This document shows positions 1 through 8,493 of a stretch of DNA of 64,000 nt, piece after piece (positions within the stretch are counted from its first letter, which is position 1; every line of letters starts with the position of its first letter). Where the stretch lies: positions 1 through 64,000 of the forward strand of contig NZ_CP031144.1 in NCBI RefSeq assembly GCF_014697215.1. Direction: 5' to 3'. The translations under genes and the position numbers were made by a program. Source of the stretch: Saccharopolyspora pogona. Its GTDB lineage: Bacteria > Actinomycetota > Actinomycetes > Mycobacteriales > Pseudonocardiaceae. The notes beneath the pieces were generated by a model that did not search any database, was not told the DNA's origin, and was given only the letters and a program-made list of their open reading frames with translations.

Positions 1-238
1 AGGTGAGCGGCTGTCGGTCATGTCTCCTCGCGGAGTGCTCGGGGAGCGAGCGCCCCACCGGGAACGGGGCCTTCGCCGTGAACGGGGCTTTCGCCCCCGG
101 GCTCCCGCAGCCGAAATCGTGTGTGGTGACGATGAGCGTGTGAAAGGACGTGGTGGATGATGACGCTGGCGTTCGACCCGTTCTTCCGTGATCTCAACCG
201 GCTGACTGAGATGTTCGGCAGCGCCCGCGCGCCCCACC

Positions 239-601
239 ATGGCAATGGACGCCTACCGGGCCGGCGATGACTACGTGGTCGAGTTCGACCTGCCCGGCAT
301 CGACCCCGAGACACTGGAAGTCAACGCCGAGCACAACACCCTGACCGTGCACGCCCAGCGCCGCGAGCGCCCGAGTGGTGAGGGCGACGCCGAGGTCAGC
401 TACCTAACTGCCGAACGCCCCCGTGGCACCTTCTCCCGCCAGCTCTCCCTCGGTAGCGGCCTGGACGTGGACAACATCAGGGCCGACTACACCGACGGGG
501 TGCTCACGGTGACCCTGCCGGTGGCCGAGCAGGCCAAGCCGCGGCGCATCGAAATCGGTCACGGCGGCGGCCGCAAGGTCATCGAAGGCGCCACCCAATG
601 A
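239..601 (+). CDS. Hsp20/alpha-crystallin small heat shock protein, 5' frameshifted
   Basis: Small heat shock chaperone; family members hold unfolded proteins in solution. The 120-residue reading contains the alpha-crystallin domain, with the family-typical opening DAYRAGDDYVVEFDLPGI and the later LTVTLPVAE strand. The usual N-terminus is also present, but in another frame: ATGATG at 157-162 follows an AAAGGACG ribosome-binding site and encodes MMTLAFDPFFRDLNRLTEMF, then runs out of frame near 230-238. One extra base there separates the two parts. The ATG at 239 has no clear ribosome-binding site, so the gene is probably damaged or depends on a weak internal start. The damaged MerR-type gene follows directly, the usual hsp20-regulator arrangement. 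Confidence 0.8.
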   Translation: MAMDAYRAGDDYVVEFDLPGIDPETLEVNAEHNTLTVHAQRRERPSGEGDAEVSYLTAERPRGTFSRQLSLGSGLDVDNIRADYTDGVLTVTLPVAEQAKPRRIEIGHGGGRKVIEGATQ

Positions 602-666
602 CCCCCAGCACTCCCGGCCCGGTCTGCAGCCGGGCCCGGCGTGCATTCCGACCTCACGAGGTGCCT

Positions 667-1030
667 ATGACCGCTCGATCGCCCGACGACCAGGTGACCA
701 GCGCGTTCGACGACGCCGACTACCCCGCCTACACCATGGGCCGTGCGCCGCGATGCTCGGCGTCACGCCTGAGTTCCTCCGCAGCCTCGACGCCGCAGGG
801 CTGCTCACGCCCGACCGCTCCGCCGGCGGGCACCGCTGTTACAGCCGCACCGAACTCGCCCTCGCCGCCCGCGTCCGCGAACTCCTCGACGGCCACACCA
901 TCCTCTCCGCGCCTGCCGCATCGCCGAACTCGAACGCGACCTGGCCGCCGCCCACACCCGGATCACCGAACTCGAACAGACTGTCTCAGCGCCCAGACGG
1001 GCTGCTCAAGCTCCAGCACCACCCGGCTGA
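667..1030 (+). pseudogene. broken MerR/HspR-like regulator
   Basis: Three reading frames together spell a MerR-family regulator of the HspR type, which normally represses heat-shock genes. Frame one (from ATG 667) gives DDADYPAYTMGRA. Frame two (from about 753) gives MLGVTPEFLRSLDAAGLL and GGHRCYSRTELALAARVREL, the winged-helix DNA-binding core. Frame three gives IAELERDLAAAHTRITELEQ, the coiled coil that normally dimerises the protein, and ends at TGA 1028-1030. The breaks lie near 750 and 905. It follows hsp20 by 65 bases. Two frameshifts in one short gene suggest real decay, although sequencing error at GC-rich positions cannot be excluded. Confidence 0.7.
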
Positions 1031-1254
1031 TGACGTCGGGCACGGTGCCAGTCACTCGCGTGATGCCCCCTGCCGTTTCGACGCTGGCCGGCAGTCGTCG
1101 CACGGGGTCGGCGGCACGGCCTTCCCAATCGTGGTGGCCGCGCGTTTGGCTTCGATGAACGCACAGGCGTTGCCATGCGCCCCACTGTTCAAGCGGGCAC
1201 GCCAGCCCAGCCGGGGCATGCCGAACCCCCACCGATACACGAAAGGGCCGGTAG

Positions 1255-1476
1255 ATGGGGACCTGGCGAGTGAGGTGGTGCTCGGACGGGCGCTGGCAGG
1301 TGCGTACCCCAGGCGGCACCCAAGCCTGCGCCCGGACCAACCGCGATCACGCCGTAAACGCCGCATGTGCCCTAGCCCGGATCGAAGGCGGCGGGGTCGT
1401 GCTCGTCGAGGATGCCCAGGGCGACCTGGAGTGGCGGCGCACGGTGCTGTGGGACGAACCAACCCAAGGCATCTGA
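1255..1476 (+). CDS. small DUF2188-like protein
   Basis: The 73-residue protein has the short beta-beta-alpha pattern of DUF2188 proteins: a DGRWQVRTPGG opening, an AVNAACALARIEGGG helix, then a VVLVEDAQGDLEWRRTV strand. Function is unknown for the family. ATG 1255 is preceded by GAAAGGG. Such genes often sit near hsp20 in actinobacteria, but the family assignment here rests on pattern only. Confidence 0.5.
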   Translation: MGTWRVRWCSDGRWQVRTPGGTQACARTNRDHAVNAACALARIEGGGVVLVEDAQGDLEWRRTVLWDEPTQGI

Positions 1477-1921
1477 AGGTGGTGACCCCTGCGTGTAGGA
1501 GACCAGACGCCACCGCCTCCGGTACGGCACGCCGTATTGACCGAGCAAGTTCAGACAACGGACAACACCGGGGCGGTGCTCGTCCCAGCTGTAACGGGAT
1601 CCGCCAGGCCATTCCCAAGGGGAAGATCGACCAGAAAATTCGGGCTGGCCCAGGAGTGCTGTTCGTAAAACGATCGTTTGCCGACACACTGGGCGGTCGA
1701 AGCGTTTTCGCAGGTGATCAATGTCGACAACTCGCGTCGACAAACAACGTCGGCAAACGGCGTGATCGACTATTGTCGACGTTCATGGAGATCGGCTACA
1801 TGGGGGTGAGAGACTGGCGGAGTCCCGTATTCAACTGTCGCCAATTCCTGCCGCTCACCCGAGTAGCCCTGAAAGTCGAACCTCTTCCTAAATGGTCAGT
1901 GAAGGCTGTACTGTCGTGTTT
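1477..1921. other. non-coding stretch upstream of the metal-sensor gene
   Basis: I see no convincing gene here. The stretch has short inverted repeats around TGTCGAC at 1727-1745 and again near 1785. The last 60 bases before the regulator start are less GC-rich and probably hold its promoter and operator. Confidence 0.4.
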
Positions 1922-2284
1922 ATGCTGACGTGTGAAACGCGGGAGACGGCGCTGGCCCGATTGGGTCGAGCCCTGGCGGATCCGACCCGGTGCCGGATCC
2001 TCGTGGCGTTGCTGGAAGGGCCCAGCTATCCCGGCCAGCTGGCCAGGCAGCTGGGGCTGACCCGCTCGAACGTGTCCAACCACCTGTCGTGTCTGCGTGG
2101 TTGCGGGTTGGTTGTGGCTACCTATGCCGGGCGGCAGGTGCGTTATGAGCTGGCCGATGCCCACCTCGGTCATGCGCTCGACGAACTGCTCAAGGTCGTG
2201 CTCGCTGTCGACCCGGCAGAGGAATGCCTGGACCAGCCCGCCCAGCGCGCGGCTGCTCGCGGTGAGGAGGTGGGCTCGTTATGA
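1922..2284 (+). CDS. cmtR: CmtR-like ArsR/SmtB-family metal-sensing repressor
   Basis: Winged-helix repressor closely resembling mycobacterial CmtR, which senses cadmium and lead. It starts MLTCETRETALARLGRALAD and carries LGLTRSNVSNHLSCLRGCG as the recognition helix region. The CmtR metal ligands are matched: Cys4, the two cysteines of SCLRGCG, and a C-terminal cysteine in PAEECLDQ. I chose ATG 1922 over the upstream in-frame 1892 because it places Cys4 as in CmtR. It overlaps the efflux gene by four bases (ATGA), so the two form an operon in which the repressor likely controls its own pump. Metal identity is inferred from ligand pattern only. Confidence 0.85.
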   Translation: MLTCETRETALARLGRALADPTRCRILVALLEGPSYPGQLARQLGLTRSNVSNHLSCLRGCGLVVATYAGRQVRYELADAHLGHALDELLKVVLAVDPAEECLDQPAQRAAARGEEVGSL

Positions 2285-3000
2285 GCGAGACACACCAGCG
2301 GCGGAAGAACTTGCCTGTGTCTGGGGCCGCCAAAGCCGGCTGCGGTGATGGGTGCTGCGGGCCTAGCGACATCACCACGTCTCGGCCGGTAGCGGCGGCA
2401 CCGGACAGTGATCGCCGGTCGGTGTTGTCCCGGCGGGTGCGGCTGCTGGTCGGGGCCACGATCACCTACAACGTCATCGAGGCGATCGTGGCCATCAGCG
2501 CCGGTGCCGCCGCCTCTTCGACAGCGTTGATCGGCTTCGGCTTGGACTCGGCCATCGAGGTCGCCTCGGCCGCCGCGGTCGCCTGGCAGTTCTCCAGCCG
2601 CGACCATGAGGCCCGCGAACGCACCGCTCTGCGGGTGATTGCGGTGTCATTCTTCGCGCTCGCCGCCTACGTCACCGTCGAGTCGATCCGCTCGCTGGCC
2701 GGCGCCGACACTGCCGAGCATTCCACGGTCGGCATCGTCCTGGCCGCGCTGTCGCTGATCGTCATGCCCGGCCTGTCGTATGCCCAGCGCCGCGCTGGCC
2801 GTGAGCTCGGCTCCGCCAGCGCCGTGGCCGATTCCAAGCAGACTCTGCTGTGCACCTACCTCTCCGGCGTCTTGCTCGCCGGTCTGCTGCTCAACAGCCT
2901 GCTCGGCTGGTCTTGGGCCGACCCGATCGTCGCGTTGGTCATCGCCGCCGTCGCGGTCAAAGAAGGCCGCGAAGCCTGGCGCGGCCAACACTGCTGCTGA
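2281..3000 (+). CDS. cation diffusion facilitator-type metal efflux protein
   Basis: Membrane protein of 239 residues of the cation-transporter (CDF-like) type, expected to export divalent metal ions in exchange for protons. After a Cys-rich N-terminus (GCGDGCCG, about residues 20-27, possibly metal-binding) it has about six hydrophobic segments. Transmembrane acidic residues typical of the family are visible in FGLDSAIEVASAA and SWADPIVALV, with ADSKQTLLC between. It lacks the C-terminal cytoplasmic domain of long CDF proteins. Translational coupling to the CmtR-like repressor supports a cadmium or lead resistance operon. Confidence 0.8.
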   Translation: MSETHQRRKNLPVSGAAKAGCGDGCCGPSDITTSRPVAAAPDSDRRSVLSRRVRLLVGATITYNVIEAIVAISAGAAASSTALIGFGLDSAIEVASAAAVAWQFSSRDHEARERTALRVIAVSFFALAAYVTVESIRSLAGADTAEHSTVGIVLAALSLIVMPGLSYAQRRAGRELGSASAVADSKQTLLCTYLSGVLLAGLLLNSLLGWSWADPIVALVIAAVAVKEGREAWRGQHCC

Positions 3001-3005
3001 ACAAC

Positions 3006-3043
3006 ACGGCCCTGAAGGAGAGGCATGCGCCTCCAAGGGCCGT
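3006..3043 (+). terminator. hairpin terminator after the metal operon
   Basis: Stem ACGGCCCT/AGGGCCGT with an inner GGAG/CTCC stem directly after the efflux stop codon. It can serve both the plus-strand metal operon and the converging recombinase operon. Confidence 0.6.
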
Positions 3044-3102
3044 CATAGAAACGAACGTTTCCGGGACAGCGCAACACAAATCCCAGGCCAGCGAACGCCC
3101 CA

Positions 3103-4614
3103 TTAGCTGCTCCCGAGCCGGGCGTGGTCACCGGCGGCGTAGGTCTTCCAGGTGGCTCCGGATTCGGCGGCCATGCGTTCGGCGGTGTTGGGGTGGTAGC
3201 CGAGCATTCCGGCGATGACCGGGGCGGGTGCTTGGAGGACGAGCTGGCGGATGGCTGCGCTGCGGCCGTCAAGGTTGGGCAGGTCGAGGTTGCGCAGGCG
3301 GAGCCGCAGCGAGGTGGTGTGCAGTGGCTGTCCGGTGCGGCGGCCGGGGAACAGGAACGGGTTGGTGGCGCCGCCGCCGGTGTTCAGGTTCATCCGGTTG
3401 TCGAGGTAGCGAGTCAGCACCTCGGCGAAAGGCTGCGGGACCGGGGTAGGTGGTTCCCCGAGCCGCAGCAGCACCTGGTTGTCGTCGCGGATGACGTCGT
3501 CGGTGGTCAGCCGTGCGATCCGGATCAGCGGCTGGGCGTAGAGCAGGATCAGCAGTGCGAGCACGCGGTCGGCGTCGGGGAGGGTCTCGTCGGTAAGCAC
3601 GCGGCGGATGTGGGCAAGGCGTTCGTGCTGACTCAAGGGGGCGGCGGCAGGAAGCTGCTCGGTTGGCAGATGCAGACGCGGAAGTTCGCGTTGCCGGCGG
3701 CACCAAAGCAGGAACTCCCGGGACTTACCGCAGTCGCTGGGCCCTGTCGTGAACCAGCGGTCGATGTCGGTTTGGGTGCACTCGTCGAGTCGTCGCCCGT
3801 GCGCGGCGAGGTCGTCGAGGAACAGTGCGGCGAGCCGCAGCAGGCGGCGGGCGTTGTTGACGCGGTAGGAGTTGATCGGCTGCTCGCGGGCGGTCTGGCG
3901 CAGTCGGCGCAGCACGTGCCAGGTGGCGAACCGCTCCAGCAGCTTGCGATGAGCAGGGTCGCTGATCGTCGCCAGCCAGTCGGGGAGCCATTGCTCGAAT
4001 AGCAGCAGGAACCGGTCGACGGGTGGGAGAACGCCGCAGTCGATGAGTAGGTCGCGCACGTAGATGACCGATCTCCACGGGCGCAGCCTGCTCAGCCCCT
4101 CGTGGGTGAGCGGGACCTCGCTGCGGGCCAGTGCGGACAGCACCGAGGCCGGGGCTTCGCGGCGCAGCCAGGTCAGTCGGCTGGCGGGCCAGCTCATGGC
4201 GTGGATCAGGTGGAACAGCGGTTCCAGCTCGCGGCGCACTGCGCCGCTGCCGTCGTCGAGCAGTTCGGTCAGGCGGTCGGCGAGCACGCACCGGGCACAG
4301 GCGCCGGCGCGGTAGCGCGGTCCTTCTTGGCCGCAGCGGTGGCAGGTGAAGTCGCCGAGACCGCCGGCGCAGTCGGTGCAGACCGGTCTCCCGTCTGAGG
4401 CGCGGCGGCCGGGCAGCAGCCGCTCCGTGGCGCAGTCCGCGCAGTGGCCGTAGGTGTTGATCGCCTGCTCGTAGCAGGCGACGCAGACGGGTCCTTCCGG
4501 CCAGCCCCACCTGGCACGAAGCCGGGTATCGGCCTGCTTGATCTTGGCGTAGTCACTGCACACGGGCCGCCCGCATCGCGCGCAGACCTCGCTGGTGGCG
4601 TGTTCCTGGCTCAT
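3103..4614 (-). CDS. divergent tyrosine recombinase-like protein with N-terminal zinc-ribbon region
   Basis: Third gene of a recombinase trio. The first 110 residues carry many CxxC pairs (CARCGRPVC, CADC, CTDC, CHRCG, CARC), expected to bind zinc and DNA. The C-terminal third looks like a tyrosine recombinase catalytic fold: IARLTTDDV near the first arginine, a GRSAAIRQLV helix, MLGYHPNTAERMA, and TWKTYAAG with a candidate tyrosine. The usual HxxR motif is not recognisable, so it may be catalytically altered or only structural. It overlaps the HTH gene by four bases. By analogy with Tn554-type transposition genes it probably acts with the canonical recombinase; that role is inference. Confidence 0.65.
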   Translation of the reverse strand: MSQEHATSEVCARCGRPVCSDYAKIKQADTRLRARWGWPEGPVCVACYEQAINTYGHCADCATERLLPGRRASDGRPVCTDCAGGLGDFTCHRCGQEGPRYRAGACARCVLADRLTELLDDGSGAVRRELEPLFHLIHAMSWPASRLTWLRREAPASVLSALARSEVPLTHEGLSRLRPWRSVIYVRDLLIDCGVLPPVDRFLLLFEQWLPDWLATISDPAHRKLLERFATWHVLRRLRQTAREQPINSYRVNNARRLLRLAALFLDDLAAHGRRLDECTQTDIDRWFTTGPSDCGKSREFLLWCRRQRELPRLHLPTEQLPAAAPLSQHERLAHIRRVLTDETLPDADRVLALLILLYAQPLIRIARLTTDDVIRDDNQVLLRLGEPPTPVPQPFAEVLTRYLDNRMNLNTGGGATNPFLFPGRRTGQPLHTTSLRLRLRNLDLPNLDGRSAAIRQLVLQAPAPVIAGMLGYHPNTAERMAAESGATWKTYAAGDHARLGSS

Positions 4615-4952
4615 TCAGCCGGGGTGATCCGGGCGCGCTTGGGACGCAGCTCCGCGACGTTCGGCGGCACCGGGGCGTCGTCGGTGGCGGTTTTGCGGAT
4701 GCCGACGTTGGCAGCGTCGGTGCGGATCAGCTCGCCGGGTTCAGCGGCGAAGATGTCGCACAACGCCGACAGCACCTTCAACGACAACCGCTCCGGTGTG
4801 CCGGTCACCAGCCGGTGCACCTGCGAGACCGACAGGTGGATGCCGCGCTCACGCAGCGGCTCCACGAGATCGGTCGTGGCATACATGCCGTGCTCGGCCA
4901 TGATCTCCCGCAGCCGCCACGTGTAGCTGACCTCGCGCTTTTTCATCGTCAC
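4611..4952 (-). CDS. small XRE-type helix-turn-helix protein of the recombinase trio
   Basis: The 113-residue protein has a Cro/C1-type helix-turn-helix: LREIMAEHGMYATTDLVEPL followed by LSVSQVHRLVTGTPERLSLK and VLSALCDIFAAEPGELI. It sits between two recombinase genes with ATGA overlaps on both sides, so all three are translationally coupled. Likely roles are regulation of the operon or assistance in synapsis. Confidence 0.75.
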   Translation of the reverse strand: MTMKKREVSYTWRLREIMAEHGMYATTDLVEPLRERGIHLSVSQVHRLVTGTPERLSLKVLSALCDIFAAEPGELIRTDAANVGIRKTATDDAPVPPNVAELRPKRARITPAE

Positions 4953-6067
4953 GCTCCCTTTCCTGGTCCCAGCGCCTCGTCGATCGTCGCGTCCAGCGCC
5001 CGCCGCAGCGTGCGGGTCCGATAGTCCGAGGACACACAGGTGTAGATCGACGTCGTGCTGGCGTGGTCATGACCGACCTGTTCCTGCACGAACCGCGCGT
5101 CGAAGCCGTCCTCGATCAAGTGCGTGACGTAGGAGCGTCGCAGCGAGTGGAACTCCAGCGCGGGGTCCATCCCGAGCGCGTCGCGGTACGCGGCCAGCCG
5201 CCGGTTGAGCTGCTTGTTGGCGATCCGCGGCGCGCGCTCGGAGGGCCATAGCGCCGGGTTGTTGTCCCTGCCGAGCAGCGGGCGCACCTCGGTGACCCAT
5301 TGCTCGAGGACCTCGGCGACCCACTCCCACACGCACAGCACGCTGCGCCGTTTCGGCGGGGAGCCCTTCTTGGCCTTGCCATAACGGACGAAGCACACGC
5401 CGTACTCGCCGAACTCCCGGCCGTGCGGGTTGCGGCCGAAGTCGGCGACATCGAGCATCCGTGTCTCGTTGCGGCGTAAGCCGAATCCGTAGGCCACTTT
5501 GAACGTTGTCACGTCGCGGAACGCTGGCAGCCAGCCCTTGCGGCCGGCGGCGCGTTTGCGGGCGATCTCCTCGTCGGCGTAGTCGAACAGGGCCTGCAAC
5601 TCTTCTCGGGTGAAGGCCCGCCGCGTTGGCTCAGCTTCGCTATCGGCGACATGCGTGGCGGCGTTGGACTCGTTGATCACCTGCACGGGGTGCGTGCCGA
5701 ATCGCCGCTCGCATTCGGCGGCCCACCCGTAGGCCGGGTCGGTGATGAACGAGCAGAATCCCCGCAGGGAGCCTTGGTAGCCGCGCACGGTGGACGTCGC
5801 GACGTGGTTCAAGGAACGCAGATCAGCGAACCATTCATCTGCCAACTGCGGCATCCAGCACCACGGATACTCACCGGAGTGCGCGAAGAACCGCCGCACC
5901 TGGCGCAGCTGCGCCTCGACCGTCGAGTGCGCCAGGTTGCGCGCCAACTGCTGGTTGCGCCAGCCCTCCAACATCGCGGCGAACACCTGCTCCTCGGGAT
6001 GCAGCAGCGGCACACCCTCGGCCAGATGCAGCCCGACCGCGCCGGGAAACCCGTCGTCCTTGCTCAC
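4949..6067 (-). CDS. tyrosine-type site-specific recombinase/integrase
   Basis: Phage-integrase-family recombinase with the complete catalytic set: the first arginine in YGFGLRRNETR, HSLRRSYVTHL for the H-x-x-R pair, QVGHDHASTT for the second histidine, and a tyrosine in IYTCVS. An N-terminal SAM-like core-binding domain (LARNLAHSTVEAQLRQVRRF) precedes it. I chose GTG 6067 because AAGGCGG lies just upstream; an in-frame start at 6145 would add 26 residues without family character. It heads the three-gene operon and is the likely active enzyme of the mobile unit. Confidence 0.85.
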   Translation of the reverse strand: MSKDDGFPGAVGLHLAEGVPLLHPEEQVFAAMLEGWRNQQLARNLAHSTVEAQLRQVRRFFAHSGEYPWCWMPQLADEWFADLRSLNHVATSTVRGYQGSLRGFCSFITDPAYGWAAECERRFGTHPVQVINESNAATHVADSEAEPTRRAFTREELQALFDYADEEIARKRAAGRKGWLPAFRDVTTFKVAYGFGLRRNETRMLDVADFGRNPHGREFGEYGVCFVRYGKAKKGSPPKRRSVLCVWEWVAEVLEQWVTEVRPLLGRDNNPALWPSERAPRIANKQLNRRLAAYRDALGMDPALEFHSLRRSYVTHLIEDGFDARFVQEQVGHDHASTTSIYTCVSSDYRTRTLRRALDATIDEALGPGKGA

Positions 6068-6305
6068 CGGACCCGCCTTCCACTGATCGCATCCGGCGCG
6101 ATTATGTCGCATCCAATGCGATCCATGATCGGCGGCCCTGGTCAACGGCCATGCACGGCGATCCGAACCTCGCCGCCCCCGGCGGTTCCGCTACGGTCGA
6201 TCCTGGCCGCCGCATCAACGCCCCAGCTCGGCGGCTTCGAGCGCACCGCTCCCGCACCGTACGCACGGCGGCGCGAGTTCTCATCAGATGCGATACGTCC
6301 TGGTT

Positions 6306-6331
6306 ACCGAATACGCCGGAAAGGGGCCGCG
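6306..6331 (+). repeat. 26-bp repeat, left copy (inverted partner at 12648-12673)
   Basis: Contains CGAATACGCCGGAAAGGGG and is identical over 26 bases to the reverse complement of 12648-12673. Similarity continues downstream as GGG-G-(A)-CCGCTGGTC, so the related block is nearer 49 bases. It lies between the recombinase trio and the truncated TOPRIM gene. Confidence 0.75.
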
Positions 6332-6349
6332 GCTGGGTGCAGCCGCTGG

Positions 6350-7063
6350 TCATCGCCCGTCGAGCTGGTCTCGGTCGCGTTGTTCGGCTTCGAGGACTGC
6401 TTCGTAAGCGGCGGGGTTCCACCAGCGAGCGAGCGCGGTGTCGAAGAGGCGGTGGAGGTCGTCGGGTTCGACCTGCACCAGGCGCCCGTACGCGAGGGTG
6501 AAGGTCGAGGCGCGGGAATCGGTGGTCTTGCCAGGCTGCGGGGGAAGGTTGAACTCAGCGACCTGGTCGACGGTGAGGGCGACACGCTCGGTGTGTATCC
6601 AGCAGTCGGTGCGGACCACGAAGTCGCGCTCGATGTCCTCGCCCGAGCTGTCGAAATCGCCCGCGTAGAGCAAAACGGCGGGGCGTCCGGCGTGGTGGGC
6701 GTCGCGGCGCACGAGGTCGGCGATGGTCTGCGAGCTGTAGCCGCTCAGTGCGATCACCGGAACACCGAGGTCGTCGTACCAGGCGGCGAGCTGGGCGACC
6801 AGCGCGTCCTTCTCCACGCCGAGGTAAATCGTCGCGGGTTGGCCGGCGGTCCGGTCGCGACGGAAGACCTGCCGCAACCATGTCCGGGCGTCGGTGACAT
6901 CGGCGAAGGTCAGCGGGCGGGCGATCCGGCGCCCGTGATCAGCCAGGTCCGGGAATGTGCCCTCGCGGCGGGCTGCGGCGGTGACTGAGGACAGCCGCTT
7001 GTAGGCGGAGATCGTGTTGTGGATTCTCCGGGGCTCCGCGAGTGTTGCGGTTGGCGTCCGCAC
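6350..7063 (-). CDS. 5'-truncated topoisomerase VI A/Spo11-like TOPRIM protein
   Basis: The protein has a TOPRIM-type fold related to DNA topoisomerase VI subunit A: the IYLGVEKDALVAQL strand-helix with its acidic residue, and YAGDFDSSGEDIERDF with the DxD-type metal site. In this family a winged-helix domain carrying the cleaving tyrosine precedes NTISAYKRLSS. Here only about 15 unrelated residues precede it, so the catalytic N-terminal domain is missing and the GTG start at 7063 is fortuitous. It is probably a remnant cut by rearrangement near 7020-7118, next to a 45-bp repeat. Confidence 0.6.
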   Translation of the reverse strand: MRTPTATLAEPRRIHNTISAYKRLSSVTAAARREGTFPDLADHGRRIARPLTFADVTDARTWLRQVFRRDRTAGQPATIYLGVEKDALVAQLAAWYDDLGVPVIALSGYSSQTIADLVRRDAHHAGRPAVLLYAGDFDSSGEDIERDFVVRTDCWIHTERVALTVDQVAEFNLPPQPGKTTDSRASTFTLAYGRLVQVEPDDLHRLFDTALARWWNPAAYEAVLEAEQRDRDQLDGR

Positions 7064-7118
7064 AGCTCAGAAGCGGTCCAGGTGATCATACGAAATGCGA
7101 CACGTGTTGCGCACGTTT

Positions 7119-7163
7119 CGCCACGCCGTTTCAGTCGAGATGCGGGAGCCGTGGTCGAGCAGG
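7119..7163 (+). repeat. 45-bp direct repeat, copy 1
   Basis: Begins CGCCACGCCGTTTCAGTCGA and ends GTGGTCGAGCAGG. An identical copy lies at 8494-8538. The two enclose the acyl-carrier-like and hydrolase genes, as expected for duplicated junctions or recombination sites around a cassette. Confidence 0.85.
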
Positions 7164-7515
7164 CGGCAATCCACCCGGAAGGAACCCCAACGATGGCCAG
7201 GATTGAGTTCGGCGAAATCGGGCTGGATCTCCGCTGACCAACTCGGTCGGGCCAGGAGGGAGCTGTTCGGGCCCTACGGCGATGAGCTGGTGGCGTGGGT
7301 CATCCGATCGCGCTCACACCGGGAACTGGTCGGTATTCGAGGTGTGCGCGTTCCTGCGCGTGATCGGAGCGCGAGCTTCCCCCGGTCACTAGCTGCTGCT
7401 GGAGTGGCGCTACCGCCCTACCGGGTGGGTGAATGCCGCGCGAGCCTCTTCGCGCCCGTGCGCTCCGACCGCCATGCTCACTCCCACATGCGGACCGACG
7501 GACGGGAGCCCCACG

Positions 7516-7752
7516 GTGTCGACCATCGAGGATCGGGTCATCAAGATCACCGCCGAGAAGTTGGACGTCAAAAAGGAGCACATGGACCTCACGGCCCTAC
7601 TCATCGACGACCTCGGCGCTGACGATCTGGCAATGGCGGAGCTGGGGGAGGCGATCGAGGGGGAGTTCGGCATCAAAATCCCCTACGCCGACGTGGAGCA
7701 GTGGCGGACCGTGAACAACGTCGTCCACTACGTCCACCACCACATTCGGTAG
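7516..7752 (+). CDS. acyl carrier protein-like, attachment serine replaced by aspartate
   Basis: The 78-residue protein is a full-length acyl carrier fold: IEDRVIKITAEKLDV, LLIDDLGADDLAMAELGEAI, EGEFGIKIPYADVEQ and the TVNNVVHYV last helix. In carrier proteins the motif is GADSL and the serine holds the phosphopantetheine arm. Here it is GADDL, so the arm cannot attach at the usual place. GTG 7516 is chosen over the long upstream extension because GGAG sits eight bases before it. No acyl synthase or adenylation gene is nearby. It may be a non-acylated structural or regulatory homologue, or an inactivated gene. Confidence 0.7.
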   Translation: MSTIEDRVIKITAEKLDVKKEHMDLTALLIDDLGADDLAMAELGEAIEGEFGIKIPYADVEQWRTVNNVVHYVHHHIR

Positions 7753-7873
7753 TCCCCGCGACTAGAACCGGGGCCGCTGACCTTCGCCGTGGCCCGAGCG
7801 TGCCTCGTCCTGGGCGGGGCCTTCACCCGTGCCCCTGCGCCGACCAGTCCTCCATCGAAAAGGCGGTTATCCC

Positions 7874-8464
7874 TTGAACCGAGCTTTGATCGTCATCGAC
7901 GTGCAGAACGACTTCTGCGAGGGCGGCAGCGTTCCCGTGTCCGGCGGCGCGGACGTGGCTGCTGCCATCGCCGACTTCGTGAACCGGCAGACGGGCTACA
8001 GCCTCGTCGTCGCCACGCGCGACCACCACATCGACCCGGGCGACCACTTCTCGGAGCGCCCGGACTTCGTGCACTCCTGGCCTTCCCACTGCGTACAGGG
8101 GAGCGAAGGCAGCGAGTTCCACCCGAACTTCGAGCCCGTCGTCGCATCAGGTGCCGTTGACGAGGTCTTCTACAAGGGCCACCACGCAGCCGCCTACAGC
8201 GGGTTCCTCGGCATCAACGAGGCCGGGAGTTCACTGGCCGACTGGCTGCGCGAGCACGACGTCGGCCAGGTGGACGTCGTCGGCATCGCCACCGACCACT
8301 GCGTGCGGGCCACGGCCCTGGACGCAGTCCGTGAGGGCTTCGCGGCGCAGGTCCTGCTCGAGCTGACCGCGGCCGTCGCCGCGAAGACCACCGACGCGGC
8401 CGTGGAGGACCTGCGCAAGGCAGGCGTGAAGCTCAACGGCAGCCCGGTACTCGCGAACGACTGA
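7874..8464 (+). CDS. nicotinamidase-like isochorismatase-family hydrolase
   Basis: Cysteine hydrolase of the PncA type, predicted to convert nicotinamide to nicotinate. Counting from the TTG start at 7874, the catalytic triad is Asp9 (VIDVQNDF), Lys101 (VFYKGHH) and Cys143 (IATDHCVRATA). Metal ligands Asp50, His52, His58 and His72 are also in place (RDHHIDPGDHF, PSHC). TTG follows AAAAGGCGG; an in-frame ATG at 7829 would add an atypical leader. It lies 121 bases after the acyl-carrier-like gene within the 45-bp repeats. Close relatives can use other amides, so the substrate is inferred. Confidence 0.85.
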   Translation: MNRALIVIDVQNDFCEGGSVPVSGGADVAAAIADFVNRQTGYSLVVATRDHHIDPGDHFSERPDFVHSWPSHCVQGSEGSEFHPNFEPVVASGAVDEVFYKGHHAAAYSGFLGINEAGSSLADWLREHDVGQVDVVGIATDHCVRATALDAVREGFAAQVLLELTAAVAAKTTDAAVEDLRKAGVKLNGSPVLAND

Positions 8465-8493
8465 ACAGCCGTCAGGGCACACGACAGCGCAGG

